Assembly: GCF_039543385.1 (NCBI RefSeq)
Contig: NZ_BAABJQ010000003.1
Span: 372,001-436,000 of the forward strand
Source: Rugosimonospora acidiphila
GTDB lineage: Bacteria; Actinomycetota; Actinomycetes; Mycobacteriales; Micromonosporaceae
DNA: 64,000 bases
Reading direction: 5' to 3'
A model generated the notes under the pieces. It ran no database searches. It saw nothing but the letters and a program-made list of their open reading frames with translations, and was not told the origin of the DNA. Position numbers and translations under genes: made by a program. This document shows positions 1 to 9,248 of the stretch, one piece after another (positions within the stretch are counted from its first letter, which is position 1; every line of letters begins with the position of its first letter).

Positions 1-775
1 CCGCGAAGCCGGCCTCGTTGATCGCCTCGGCCAGCGCCGGGTCGGCGCGCACCGGCCCCACCAGCTCGGCGTCCAGCTCCACCCGTACCGCGTCGCCCAG
101 GTCCCGTACCCGCAGGTCGCGCACCGGGTGGCGGTGGGTCAGCAGCCCGCGTACCGCCGCCTCGGCGCGCTCGACCCGGGCCAGCCTGGCGGGGCTGATC
201 GTCACGCCGAAGGCGATCCGGCTGGACAGGCAGGCGGCTGCCGGCTTGTCCCAGGTGGGCAGGTCCCACAGCCGGGCGATGCCGCGCACCGCCTCCTTGT
301 CCAGGCCGGCGTCGGCCAGTGGGGTCCGCGCCCCGCGCTCGGCCGCCGCCCGGATGCCCGGCCGGAACCCGGCCGCCAGGTCGGAGGCGTTGGTGCCGGT
401 CACCACGGTGTCGAAGCCGTGCGTGGCGGCGTGCTCCCGAGCGGCGTCCAGCAGCGTGCTCTTGCAGAAGTAGCAGCGGCGCGGCCCGTTCTCCCGGTAG
501 CCGGGGTTGCTCATCTCCTGGGTGGCCACGGAGTGCTGGGCGACGCCGAGCTGGGCGCAGAATTCGGCCGCGGCGTCGCGCTCGGTGCCGGGCAGCGCGT
601 CGGAGACCGAGGTGAGCGCGGCGACATCGTCGGTGCCGAGGGCGCGGACCGCCGCGGCCAGCACCACACTGGAGTCCACGCCGCCGGAGAAGGCGACCAG
701 GGTCCGGCCGTAGCCGGCGAATTCGGCGAGCAGCCGATCGGCGAGGGGACCCACATCACGGCTGGGGGAGTGCAT
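1..775 (-). CDS. larE: LarE, ATP-dependent sulfur transferase for the nickel-pincer cofactor (3' end cut by window)
   Basis: LarE adenylates the pyridinium dicarboxylate precursor and installs its thiocarboxylates during synthesis of the nickel-pincer nucleotide of lactate racemase-type enzymes. The readable 258 residues start at an ATG (complement 773-775). They show a PP-loop SGGVDSS at residues 30-36, a CYFC motif at Cys101/Cys104 and a third cysteine in PAAACLSSR at Cys182. L. plantarum LarE uses one sacrificial cysteine. Three cysteines in this arrangement are a feature of LarE proteins that bind a [4Fe-4S] cluster, so a sulfur-relaying type is inferred here. It is divergent from larC, whose first ATG overlaps this start codon. 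The C-terminus lies outside the window. Confidence 0.9.
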   Translation of the reverse strand, partial: MHSPSRDVGPLADRLLAEFAGYGRTLVAFSGGVDSSVVLAAAVRALGTDDVAALTSVSDALPGTERDAAAEFCAQLGVAQHSVATQEMSNPGYRENGPRRCYFCKSTLLDAAREHAATHGFDTVVTGTNASDLAAGFRPGIRAAAERGARTPLADAGLDKEAVRGIARLWDLPTWDKPAAACLSSRIAFGVTISPARLARVERAEAAVRGLLTHRHPVRDLRVRDLGDAVRVELDAELVGPVRADPALAEAINEAGFA

Positions 776-2054
776 GGCGCAACGGTACCGGAGATCATCG
801 GGCGACGCTGCGGCGGAGGACACCCCTCCCGCCTCGGCGCCGGACGGCCAAGCGCCGCCGCCGGCCCCGGTGCTGTGGGTGGACGCGGGCAACGGCGCGG
901 CCGGCGACATGCTGCTCGCGGCCCTGCTGGACGCCGGGGCGGATCTTGACGGGGTACGCGCCGGCCTGTCCACGCTGCCGGTCGAGCCGATCGAGCTGGA
1001 ACTGGAGCCGGTACGCCGGCACGGGCTGCGCGCCAGCGCCCTGACCGTACGGGTGGCCGACGCCCCGGCGCAGCGCCACCTGGCCGACCTCGAGGCGATC
1101 GTCGGCGGCGCGCCGCTGCCCGAGCCGGTGCGGGACTTCGCCCTGGCCACCTTCCGCCGGCTGGCCGACGCCGAGGGCCGGGTGCACGGCATCGACCCCG
1201 AGCAGGTGCACTTCCACGAGGTCGGCGCGCTGGACGCGATCGCGGACGTGGTCGGCTGCGCCCTGGCCCTGCACCAGCTGCACCTGCTGGACGCCCCGGT
1301 ACGGGTCGTGTCGCCGATCGCGCTGGGCTCCGGTACCGTGCGCGCCGCCCACGGCGTCATCCCGGTGCCGGGGCCGGCCGTGCTGGAGCTGCTCACCGGT
1401 GCCGGGGCGCCGATCCGGGCGCACCAGGCGGAGTTCGAGCTGTGTACGCCGACCGGGGCCGCGCTGCTGGCCACCCTGGCCACGAGCTGGGGCGCCGTGC
1501 CGGACTGCGTACCCCGGGCGGTCGGCGTCGGGGCGGGGCGGGCCGATCCAGCCGGCCACGCCAACGTGCTGCGGGTACTGGTCGGCCAGCCGCGTACGGC
1601 GCCGGTGGACTGGCTGGAGGGCACGCTGTACCAGCTGGAGACCACCGTGGACGATCTGGACCCGCGGATCTGGCCGGACCTGCTCGACCAGTTGCGCGGT
1701 GCCGGGGCGGCGGACGCGTGGTGCGCGCCGGTCCTGATGCGCAAGGGGCGCCCGGGCCAGGTGCTGACCGTGCTGGCCGAGGCGGACCGGGTCGACCTGC
1801 TGTGCCGGATGATCTTCGAACAGACCACGACGCTGGGCGTCCGGGTCGGCCAGGTGCGCCGGCGCTCGCTGCGCCGCGACCAGATCGAGGTGCCGGTGGG
1901 CGGGGGCGTGGTGCACGTCAAGCGGGGGTTCCTGGGCGACCGGCTGGTGACCAGCCAGCCCGAGTACGACGACCTGCTGGCGCAGGCCCGGCGTGCCGGG
2001 GTGCCGGTGGCCAGCCTGCTCGCCGAGCTGGACCGGGCGCTGGGCGACGGCTGA
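774..2054 (+). CDS. larC: LarC, nickel insertion (cyclometallase) protein for the nickel-pincer cofactor
   Basis: LarC is the CTP-dependent cyclometallase that inserts nickel into the pincer nucleotide. The protein of 426 residues carries the family N-terminal signature VDAGNGAAGDMLLAALLDAG at about 35-54 and the HFHEVGALDAIADVVG segment. It is one uninterrupted frame, unlike L. plantarum, where LarC1 and LarC2 are joined by frameshifting. The ATG at 774 overlaps the larE start on the other strand. A GTG at 870 (codon 33) sits just before the conserved domain and is an alternative start, because the first 32 residues are low-complexity Ala/Pro. No larB or larA is visible, so they may lie left of the window or elsewhere. 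Confidence 0.9.
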   Translation: MAQRYRRSSGDAAAEDTPPASAPDGQAPPPAPVLWVDAGNGAAGDMLLAALLDAGADLDGVRAGLSTLPVEPIELELEPVRRHGLRASALTVRVADAPAQRHLADLEAIVGGAPLPEPVRDFALATFRRLADAEGRVHGIDPEQVHFHEVGALDAIADVVGCALALHQLHLLDAPVRVVSPIALGSGTVRAAHGVIPVPGPAVLELLTGAGAPIRAHQAEFELCTPTGAALLATLATSWGAVPDCVPRAVGVGAGRADPAGHANVLRVLVGQPRTAPVDWLEGTLYQLETTVDDLDPRIWPDLLDQLRGAGAADAWCAPVLMRKGRPGQVLTVLAEADRVDLLCRMIFEQTTTLGVRVGQVRRRSLRRDQIEVPVGGGVVHVKRGFLGDRLVTSQPEYDDLLAQARRAGVPVASLLAELDRALGDG

Positions 2055-2154
2055 CGCCGGCCCGCCGGGACCGCGAGACCGGGGCTCCGAGACAGCAGCG
2101 GGCCGCTCTCCGGGCGGGCCGGGCTGCTCTCCGGGCGGGCCGGCCGTGAGCGCG

Positions 2155-2919
2155 TCAGGCCAGGAAGTCGCGGATCAGCGCGCCGGTCCAGGCCGGGCGT
2201 TCGAGGTGGATCTCGTGCCCGCAGTCCAGCTCGACCATGCTGAGCCGGGGGCCGAGCGCGTCCTGGCCGACGGCCACGTACTCCGGGCTGACGGCGCCGT
2301 CCCGGGCCGCCACGACCAGCAGCGTCGGGGTGCCCGGCGGCGGGGTGGGCGCGGGTTGGAGCAGCTCGTACCGGGTGGCCGCGACCGCCTCGGGCAGGTA
2401 CCGCCAGCGCCACCGGCCGTCGCGCCCCCGCTCCAGGTGGTCCTCGACCTCGGCGGGGACCAGGTGGGCGACGGTCCGCGGCCAGTGAGCCGCACGTGCC
2501 CCGGCCGCGGCGCGCGGGTCGTCGAAGACCGGGGTCTGGGTGGGGTACTCGATCTTCGCGCGGATCGCCTCGTCCGGTACCCCGGTCTCCGGGGCCAGCA
2601 GCACGAGCCGGCTGACCCGGTGCGGCACCCGGCGGGCCAGGTGGACCGCGACGGTGGCGCCCAGCGAGTGGCCGATCACGGCGAGCCGGTCCACCCCGAG
2701 CCCGTCCAGCAGCGCCACGATGTCGGCGACGTGCCGCGCCAGCGTCCATGGCGGGTCGGTCGGCGAGCCGCCGTGGGCGCGCAGGTCGGGCGCGTGTACC
2801 CGCAGGTGCGGCAGCTGCTCGGTGGCCAGCTGCCGGAACCGGCGCCCGTGGCCGGCGAGCCCGTGCAGGGCCAGGACCGGCCGCCCGTCCGGCGGGCCGA
2901 AGCTGTGAAGACGTAGCAC
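2155..2919 (-). CDS. Alpha/beta-fold hydrolase
   Basis: The 254-residue protein starts at GTG and has a typical serine hydrolase fold: an oxyanion region LHGLAGHG near residue 18, the nucleophile elbow GHSLG with Ser85, an acidic residue in VVAARDGAVS and a late histidine in DCGHEIHLERP. The substrate cannot be told from sequence. It stands alone, with its 3' end facing larC across about 100 bp that hold two near-identical GC-rich 17-bp repeats and no gene. Confidence 0.85.
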   Translation of the reverse strand: MLRLHSFGPPDGRPVLALHGLAGHGRRFRQLATEQLPHLRVHAPDLRAHGGSPTDPPWTLARHVADIVALLDGLGVDRLAVIGHSLGATVAVHLARRVPHRVSRLVLLAPETGVPDEAIRAKIEYPTQTPVFDDPRAAAGARAAHWPRTVAHLVPAEVEDHLERGRDGRWRWRYLPEAVAATRYELLQPAPTPPPGTPTLLVVAARDGAVSPEYVAVGQDALGPRLSMVELDCGHEIHLERPAWTGALIRDFLA

Positions 2920-3023
2920 CCGGTCATGATCGCCGCTGGCGGGGGTGCGGGCCAGCGCGGCTCGCCCGCCGTTCGGTCAGTCTCGATCGGTCGCCGCCGC
3001 CCTGGCGGTCGGTTCCAGGAGTG

Positions 3024-3968
3024 TCAGTCCAGGACCTCGGTGCGCAGCTCGTGCGCGCCGTCGGCGCGGGTCGCCTCGTAGTAGATCCGGTACCGGCCGT
3101 CGGGCAGGGTCAGCACGCTGAGGTAGCGCAGCCCGTTCGGGGGGTGCGGAGAGCCCAGCGGCGGCGCGTCGTCGGCCCGGAGCGCTCCGAACAGCCCGTC
3201 GGGCAGGCGCCCGCCCCGGGCGGTACCGGTGCGCTCCTCCCAGTTCTCCGCGGCGCTGGCGCGGCCGTCGTAGCTGGCCAGCAGCCCGTCGTCGTGGGCC
3301 AGCACCGAGGTCAGCCGCACCCCGCGGGCGTCCCACTGCCCGGCCTGGCCCTGCAGCACCGTGCCCTGCCAGGCCCAGTCCACCCCGTTCGGGCTGATCG
3401 CGTAGCGGGTGGTCATCCGGTCGGCGTTCTCGTCCGACTCCAGCGGATGCACGGAGGCCCACAGGTGCCAGCGGCCGGAGTCGTGCAGCAGCACCGGGTC
3501 CTTGACGCCGATCGTGTCGTCACCGGGCAGCACGGTCTTGGCGGGCGCGTCGGGCAGGTTCTCCGGCGCGTCGGCCTCGAGCAGGTCCACCCGCCAGTGC
3601 TTGGTGCCCGGGGTGGCGGCGCTGATGTACAGCCGCCACCGCCCGTCCGGGGTCACGGTCAGCGCCGGGCGCTCGAGCGACTCGGCCCCGAACCGGTACT
3701 TCTCGATCAACCCGAGCTGCTCGAAGTGCACCCCGTCGTCCGAGCGGGCCAGCACGTTGCCGTACCCGCGCCCCTGCCCGATGCGCAGGCGCAGCCGGTA
3801 GGCGAGGTACACCACGCCGTCGACCAGCACCGCGCTGGGCGCGCCGGCCCACGCTCCGGGCCCCGCCTCCGGGGGCGGGACCACGACGGTGGACCCTTCC
3901 CATCGGGGAGTGGGCATGGAGTGCGCGAGGCCGGACACCGAGGACTCCTTCGGCACGGACGGGGACAT
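3024..3968 (-). CDS. Beta-propeller protein resembling glycoside hydrolase families 43/130
   Basis: The protein of 314 residues has no signal peptide. It shows repeated short Asp/Trp-rich blocks (for example DGVVYLAYRL, DGRWRLYIS, DSGRWHLWASV, DGRYRIYYEA) spaced as in a five-bladed propeller of the GH43/GH130 type. An early Glu/Arg-rich blade, SLERPALTVTPDGRW, is also typical of such folds. Catalytic residues cannot be assigned with confidence, so 'glycosidase-like' describes the fold only. An internal Met at residue 18 is an alternative start. The upstream gene is a sulfotransferase on the same strand, but the two are not obviously an operon. Confidence 0.55.
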   Translation of the reverse strand: MSPSVPKESSVSGLAHSMPTPRWEGSTVVVPPPEAGPGAWAGAPSAVLVDGVVYLAYRLRLRIGQGRGYGNVLARSDDGVHFEQLGLIEKYRFGAESLERPALTVTPDGRWRLYISAATPGTKHWRVDLLEADAPENLPDAPAKTVLPGDDTIGVKDPVLLHDSGRWHLWASVHPLESDENADRMTTRYAISPNGVDWAWQGTVLQGQAGQWDARGVRLTSVLAHDDGLLASYDGRASAAENWEERTGTARGGRLPDGLFGALRADDAPPLGSPHPPNGLRYLSVLTLPDGRYRIYYEATRADGAHELRTEVLD

Positions 3969-3996
3969 GGCGGGCCCGATCCGCTGCGAGGGGCCC

Positions 3997-4935
3997 TCAG
4001 TCGGGTACTAACGTATTGTGACCTGCGGAAAGCCAGTCCGAATACGAGTTGCCCGTCACGCGCTCCAGCAACGCGATGTCATCGACAAAATAGGGCAAAA
4101 TCGCGGCGCGCTGGGCCCGCGTCAGCTTGGGTCGGCGGTCCTTCCTGCGGTGCAGCAGGCGCAGCAGGGGCTCGCGGAAAGTGCGCCGCAGCGGCACGGG
4201 GAAGTGGTACCCGATCCGACCGCCGAGGCGCAGTGTGGCGCGCAGGGCGTCGTTGACCGCCGTCTGGGCCGGGTACGGGATCACGTTCTCATCCGGCACC
4301 CGATCGATCACGCCGGTGGTGACCCCGAGGAACGAACACACCTGATCGAGCGTGTCGGTCGGTCGGTCCCGAAGATCCCGGTAACGCAGCACCAGCACCT
4401 GTTCGCGCGGGAACAGGCTGTACAGGTGGGTCAGCTGCTCGCCGTAGCGGCCCTGCCCGACGTAGTGCCAGAAGTGCGCCCAGCCGGCCGCCCGGCGGTA
4501 CGGCTCGGCCCGACAGGCGGCCACGAAGTCCGACTCCGGCTCCAGCCCGGCCGCCCAGAGGTGGGCCCAGTTGGAGTGTGCCCGGTCGACCGGGTCGCGC
4601 AGCATGGCGACGAGCCGGGCGTGCGGGATCAGCTGGCGGATGCGCTCCTGCGCCCGCAGGTCGTACAGGTAGAACGGGGTGGCCTCGCCCCGCGTGACGC
4701 CCGGCGGCGCCGCGGCGAACAGTGCCTCGTACGCGTCCCGGCGCCAGATGTGCTCGCCGTAGGTCTGCCGGTCGCCGGGGCCGCCCCGCTGCCGGGGTGG
4801 CGGCCCGTCGGACAGGAAGAACTTGGGTTCCTTGACACCCGGCAGGAACAGCTGCGGGTGCCGGACCAGGGCGGCGTACAGCGCGGTCGTGCCCGCCTTG
4901 GGTACGCCGATGACCAGGAAGTCGGGTAGCGCCAC
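3997..4935 (-). CDS. PAPS-dependent sulfotransferase
   Basis: The enzyme would transfer sulfate from PAPS to a hydroxyl or amine acceptor. Its 312 residues carry the 5'-phosphosulfate loop GVPKAGTTALY near the N-terminus and the 3'-phosphate motif LRDPVDRAHSNWAH around residue 115-128. Length and layout fit the Sulfotransfer_1/3 families. The start is a GTG with AAGGAGG seven bases upstream (in complement), a strong ribosome binding site. The acceptor is unknown. A role in modifying a surface glycan or metabolite is possible, but neighbours do not settle it. Confidence 0.85.
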   Translation of the reverse strand: MALPDFLVIGVPKAGTTALYAALVRHPQLFLPGVKEPKFFLSDGPPPRQRGGPGDRQTYGEHIWRRDAYEALFAAAPPGVTRGEATPFYLYDLRAQERIRQLIPHARLVAMLRDPVDRAHSNWAHLWAAGLEPESDFVAACRAEPYRRAAGWAHFWHYVGQGRYGEQLTHLYSLFPREQVLVLRYRDLRDRPTDTLDQVCSFLGVTTGVIDRVPDENVIPYPAQTAVNDALRATLRLGGRIGYHFPVPLRRTFREPLLRLLHRRKDRRPKLTRAQRAAILPYFVDDIALLERVTGNSYSDWLSAGHNTLVPD

Positions 4936-5042
4936 GGGAAGACCTCCTTGTCCGGCACTCGGGAGGTCAAACGCGACGGTCGACCGAGGGTTACCGGGTG
5001 CTGAACAATCCGACCCATGGATACCCAGAGTTAGGGTGGATC

Positions 5043-5465
5043 ATGGCATCGGTGACGGAAGCGGAGGCGCGCTCCCGGTTGGCCGCCGCCCGGGTGGCCA
5101 CGCTCGGTTCGATCTCCGGCGACGGGGCCCCGCACCTGGTGCCGGTGACCTTCGCGCTGGACGGCCCGACCGTCTGGACCGGGCTGGACGCGAAGCCCAA
5201 GCGCACCGGCGAGCTGCGCCGGCACGTCAACATCCGGCGCCGGCCCGAGGTCAGCCTGCTGGCCCAGGAGTGGGACGAGGACTGGTCGCGCCTCTGGTGG
5301 GTGCGGGTCGACGGGTCGGCCGTGGTCACCGACGAGCCCGAACAGGTCGCGCGGGCGGTGGCGCTGCTGCGCGAGAAGTACCGCCAGTACGCCGAGGTCG
5401 AGATCGGCGGGCCGGTGATCCGGCTGACGATCTCGACCTGGCGCGGCTGGCGGTACGCGGGCTGA
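5043..5465 (+). CDS. PPOX-class, probably F420-dependent, pyridoxamine-oxidase-fold protein (Rv0121c type)
   Basis: The 140-residue protein has the split beta-barrel flavin-fold pattern ARVATLGSISGDGAPHLVPVTFAL, followed by WTGLDAKPKRTGELRRHVNI, and resembles the F420-binding Rv0121c group of PPOX-class proteins. The ATG at 5043 is chosen because an AGGGTGG ribosome-binding sequence precedes it. An upstream in-frame start at 4998 would add 15 residues with no conserved content. The reaction is unknown; members bind F420 or FMN and reduce small molecules. Confidence 0.75.
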   Translation: MASVTEAEARSRLAAARVATLGSISGDGAPHLVPVTFALDGPTVWTGLDAKPKRTGELRRHVNIRRRPEVSLLAQEWDEDWSRLWWVRVDGSAVVTDEPEQVARAVALLREKYRQYAEVEIGGPVIRLTISTWRGWRYAG

Positions 5466-5502
5466 GCCGCCGCGGGCGGCCCAACCCTTCAGTGGCTCAG
5501 GG

Positions 5503-7299
5503 TCAGCGGCCCAGCCTGGACCGCACCATGCCCCACACCTCGTTGATCTCCCGGACCCGCAGCGCCAGCGCGGCCGCGATGTAGACCACGATCAGCACCA
5601 GCCCGCCGGCCAGCAGGCCGACGAGGCTGCCGACCTTGCCCAGCCCCAGGTAGTGCTCCAAGATCAGGGCTACCAGCAGGGTCGGTAGGGCGGCGATCAC
5701 TCCGGCGACGACCAGCTTGCCCAGCGTCGCCCCGTCCTCGCGCAGCCTCAGCGACCCGACGCGACGGCGCAGCAGCCAGTACCCGGCGACGGCGCAGAGC
5801 ACGAAGGAGATCGCGTTGCCGACCATCAGGCCGGCGTCGACCCACACCACCGGCAGCGTGACCAGCAGGATCAGGTCGACCGCGATCCGCACGCCGGCCA
5901 CCGGGAAGTTGAGCAGCGCCGGTGTCTTGGTGTCCGGCATCGCGTAGAACGCGAACAGCTGCAGCTGGCTGATGGCGAACGGCACCAGGCACAGCCCGGC
6001 CCCCGCGATCACCCAGCCGGTCTGGATCGCCGGCTTTCCCGAGTAATCGTGCCAGCCGAACAGGGTCACGGCGAGCTGCCGGCCGAGCACGATGAGGGCG
6101 ACGCTGATCGGGATCAGGATCACCGAGGAGAGCCGGGTGCCCAGCGAGAGGTTCCGGACCAGATCGCTCCAGCGGCGCTCGGCGGCGGCGACGGACATCC
6201 GGGGCAGCAGCGCCACCGTGATCGAGACCGCCACGATGCCGTTGGCCATCATGAAGATGAGGTACGCGTTGTTGAAGATCGCCGGTCCGGGGGCGAACTG
6301 GCCGTCGACCTTCTGCGAGCCGGCGCGGTTGGAGATCCACAGCACGATCACCAGCGCGACCTGACTGGCCACCACGTAGACCAGCATCCAGCTGCTGATC
6401 CGGCCGAGCTCGCGCAGGTGCAGCTTGCCCCAGTCCCACCGCAGCTTCCACCGGAAGCCGACCTTGCGCAGCGCGGGCAGCAGCCCGATCGTCTGCACCA
6501 GCATGCCCAGCGTGGTGCCGATGCCGAGCACGAGGATCTGCGCGGTGCTGATGTTGCCCGGTGTCGGCGGGTGACCCTTCGTGGGCAGCAGGATGAACAG
6601 CACGCCGGTGGCGATAACGACGATGTTGTTGAGGATCGGCGCGAACATGGGCGCGGCGAAGTGGTCGCGGGTGTTGAGCACCGCCGCCATCATCGCGGCC
6701 GCCCCGAAGAAGAAGATTCTCGGCAGCAGCAGGTAGCTGAAGACCGTGGTCAGGTGCAGGGCCGCCGGCGTGGTCTTGTCATTGGAGAACATCAGGCTGA
6801 TCAGCGGGGCGGCGGCCACGGCGAGCACGGTCGCGATGCCCAGGAAGACGATGGACAGGGTGAGCAGCCGTTGGGCGTAGGCCTCACCGCGGTCGGTGTC
6901 GCGGCGCCGGGCGCGAACCAGCAGCGGCACGAACGAGCTGTCCAGGACGCCGCCGAGCAGCAGTTCGTAGATCTGGTTGGGAACGGTGTTGGCCAGGTTG
7001 TACGAGTTGGAGACGGCGAACGCGCCGAGCGCGGCCGCGAACACCGCGGTGCGCACCAGACCGGTGAGCCGGCTGAGGATGCTGCCGGCCGCCATGATCG
7101 CGCTGTTGCGGGCGACCGACCGGCCGCCCTCGTCGGGCTCCGGACCCCGGTCCGGCACCGTTTGCTGGCCCATCCCGCCGGGGGGCGCCGAGCCGTCGGG
7201 CTGGTACACGGGCAGGACGACGGTGGCGTCTGCGGGCACGACCGGCAGCAGTACGGTCGCGTCGGGGTCGTACCGGGGGGTTCCGGCGGGCCAACTCAT
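5503..7299 (-). CDS. murJ: MurJ/MviN lipid II flippase
   Basis: MurJ flips lipid-linked peptidoglycan precursor across the membrane. The 598-residue protein has a proline-rich cytoplasmic N-terminus of about 60 residues, then the conserved start NSAIMAAGSILSRLTGLVRT and 13-14 hydrophobic helices. The segments NTVPNQIYELLLGGVL and VPLLVRAR match the MOP-superfamily MurJ pattern. There is no C-terminal pseudokinase extension of the kind found in mycobacterial MviN. The PIG-V-like mannosyltransferase gene lies upstream on the same strand, about 130 bp away. Confidence 0.88.
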   Translation of the reverse strand: MSWPAGTPRYDPDATVLLPVVPADATVVLPVYQPDGSAPPGGMGQQTVPDRGPEPDEGGRSVARNSAIMAAGSILSRLTGLVRTAVFAAALGAFAVSNSYNLANTVPNQIYELLLGGVLDSSFVPLLVRARRRDTDRGEAYAQRLLTLSIVFLGIATVLAVAAAPLISLMFSNDKTTPAALHLTTVFSYLLLPRIFFFGAAAMMAAVLNTRDHFAAPMFAPILNNIVVIATGVLFILLPTKGHPPTPGNISTAQILVLGIGTTLGMLVQTIGLLPALRKVGFRWKLRWDWGKLHLRELGRISSWMLVYVVASQVALVIVLWISNRAGSQKVDGQFAPGPAIFNNAYLIFMMANGIVAVSITVALLPRMSVAAAERRWSDLVRNLSLGTRLSSVILIPISVALIVLGRQLAVTLFGWHDYSGKPAIQTGWVIAGAGLCLVPFAISQLQLFAFYAMPDTKTPALLNFPVAGVRIAVDLILLVTLPVVWVDAGLMVGNAISFVLCAVAGYWLLRRRVGSLRLREDGATLGKLVVAGVIAALPTLLVALILEHYLGLGKVGSLVGLLAGGLVLIVVYIAAALALRVREINEVWGMVRSRLGR

Positions 7300-7427
7300 G
7301 CCCTGACCCTATCGACTTGCGCTGGTACGGATCAGTCCGGACCGGGCACCACGCGGCTCGGGGAATCCGGACAGCCGGGAGCGATCCAGTCGGTACCCTC
7401 CGTTGACAATGGGAGGGAAGACGGCCG

Positions 7428-8702
7428 CTAGGCGACGAACTGGTTCTGGACGAAGGTCAAGATCATCACGCCCTGCACCGGCAGCGCCGCCATCAGGTAG
7501 AGGCGGTCGAAGGTCTGGTTGCGGCCCATCCGTGCCAGCACCATGAACACCGGTACGCACTCGAGCGCGAAGCGCCACAGGGAGCTGAGCGGGTAGTCGG
7601 TGCGCAACGGGCTGAGCAGCGGCAGGGCGATGTCCATCGCGGCGAACAGCACCAGGTAGGACTGCTCGCGCCCCAGCCGCCACCGGCCGTCCAGGGCGAG
7701 GTAGAGCAGCGCGAGCACGGCCAGCGCCGTGCCGAGATTGATGATGTTGCGGATCTCGGTGGGGGAGAGCAGCACCGGGGCATGGACGATCATCCGGGTG
7801 ACGTCGATCAGGGTCGTCCACGGCGCGCTGAACCCGCTGCGCGACCAGACGCCCTGCGCCGCCTGGAAGTACAGCGGGTCGCCGAACGTGCGGGCGCAGT
7901 ACCAGGCGTAGGCGACCAGTCCGGCCGGGGCCAGCCCGGCCCAGAGCAGGTCGGGCCGGATCCGGCGCGGCGAGAAGCCGCGCTGGCGCAGGTACTCGTA
8001 GACGAACACCACGGCCAGCAGGGCGCCGGCCAGCCGGGTACCGCTGGCCAGCCCGGCCAGCACCGCGGCCAGCCACCAGACCCGGCGGCGCATGCAGTAC
8101 AGGGAGCCGACGGCCAGGGCGAGGAACAGCGACTCGTTGTACGCGGCGATGAGGAAGAAGCCGGTGGGGAAGGCGAGCAGGTAGAAGATCGTGCGACGGG
8201 CCACCTCGGCGCCGAGGATCTCGTCGGTCAGCCGGTGGATCACGACCAGCGCGGCGTAACAGGTCAGCACTGCCACCACCAGGGCGGCCACGAACGCGTC
8301 GCCCGGCACCAGCCGGTCGGCGCCCCTGACCAGCAGCGGGTACAGCGGGAAGAACGCCGCGCCACGCGGGTCGTATCGGTACCCGGACTGCGCGATGATG
8401 ACGTACCAGGTGGTGTCCCACCGGTGCCAGTTGTCCAGCACCTCGCCGAGCGTCCGGGGCGCGTCCCGGAGCTGTTCGAACGGCAGCCAGGCCACCGCGG
8501 TGACCAGGACGCAGGCGAGCAGCCCGCCGAGCCAGGTCCACAGCCCGAACAACAGCGAGCCGCGCCAGCCCCCGGAGCCCCGGGCGTCGCGGTCGGCGGT
8601 CCCGGCCGGTGGGTCCGGGACCCGGGAGTCCAGAGTCGGCGGGTCCGGTGCGGCGGTGTGGTCCCCGGCCGCTACCGCGTCGCCGGCTATGGCCTCGGGC
8701 AC
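7428..8702 (-). CDS. PIG-V-like polyprenol-phosphate mannosyltransferase, multipass membrane protein
   Basis: The protein has many hydrophobic helices and the luminal-loop motif WHRWDTTWYVIIAQSGY, followed by AAFFPLYPLL and AYNESLFLALAVG. These are hallmarks of the PIG-V/GT76-like mannosyltransferases that use a lipid-linked sugar donor on the outer membrane face. A GTG at 8702 is preferred: a TATATT box lies 6 bases upstream on the coding strand, so a leaderless mRNA is plausible, giving 424 residues. A GTG at 8738 would add 12 residues and would place that box inside the gene. It could mannosylate proteins or glycolipids of the envelope. Confidence 0.75.
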   Translation of the reverse strand: MPEAIAGDAVAAGDHTAAPDPPTLDSRVPDPPAGTADRDARGSGGWRGSLLFGLWTWLGGLLACVLVTAVAWLPFEQLRDAPRTLGEVLDNWHRWDTTWYVIIAQSGYRYDPRGAAFFPLYPLLVRGADRLVPGDAFVAALVVAVLTCYAALVVIHRLTDEILGAEVARRTIFYLLAFPTGFFLIAAYNESLFLALAVGSLYCMRRRVWWLAAVLAGLASGTRLAGALLAVVFVYEYLRQRGFSPRRIRPDLLWAGLAPAGLVAYAWYCARTFGDPLYFQAAQGVWSRSGFSAPWTTLIDVTRMIVHAPVLLSPTEIRNIINLGTALAVLALLYLALDGRWRLGREQSYLVLFAAMDIALPLLSPLRTDYPLSSLWRFALECVPVFMVLARMGRNQTFDRLYLMAALPVQGVMILTFVQNQFVA

Positions 8703-8859
8703 GCCGTCAATATAGGGGTACCGGCCGCCGCTCGCCACGTGCCGCCGGTGCCCGCTCGGCGGCCGGTGTCGAGGCCCAGGTCAGACGCCGACGGGCTCGG
8801 GTGCGCGGTGCCTGCCCCGGTGCTCAGGCGCCTTGACCGGCTCCACCGACAGGTGCGGC

Positions 8860-9128
8860 ATCCGGCGACGGGCCGGGAGACCGAGGCGTCGGTGACCGAG
8901 CCGGAGTTCACGTGCCACCCGATGATGTCCGAATCGCCGGACTGGCCGGGAAAGGCCGATTGGAGCAGGTTGAGCGCGTGCGTGGAATCGGCACCGGGAA
9001 GGGAGAAATCATTCCGAGTAGCCGGTGCCGGCGCCCCGCCCGCCGGCGCCGAGACCGATCAGGGCGGCTACCCAGATCACGAGCACCAGGTACTTGTGGC
9101 GGAAACACCACCGAGCGATCCCGGCCAT
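8860..9128 (-). pseudogene. Decayed N-terminal fragment of an MMPL/RND-family transporter
   Basis: From an ATG at complement 9126-9128 with GAGGG upstream, the frame reads MAGIARWCFRHKYLVLVIW... through one transmembrane helix to GTGYSE and then a stop at about 9010. Shifting by one base at that point restores DFSLPGADSTHALNLLQ, then AFPGQSGDSD and SGSVTDASV, which are the expected next blocks of actinobacterial MMPL exporters. Homology fades near 8860 and the remaining ~650 residues are absent. The divergent TetR gene next door is the usual regulator of such pumps. Whether the single-base insertion or the truncation came first cannot be told. Confidence 0.75.
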
Positions 9129-9248
9129 CCCTCACTCTCAGTTAATTGAACGGCCGGTACCGACCTCGCGAAAAAGTAGCGTAGCGTTCCGAACAGATGA
9201 GAGGAAACCGTGCGAATCGCCTTTCGCGAAGCTGGGAGATCCGTATCT

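Noticed and set aside
128..949. Long plus-strand frame across larE
   Set aside because: It is Gly/Arg/Ala-rich antisense of a clear LarE gene.
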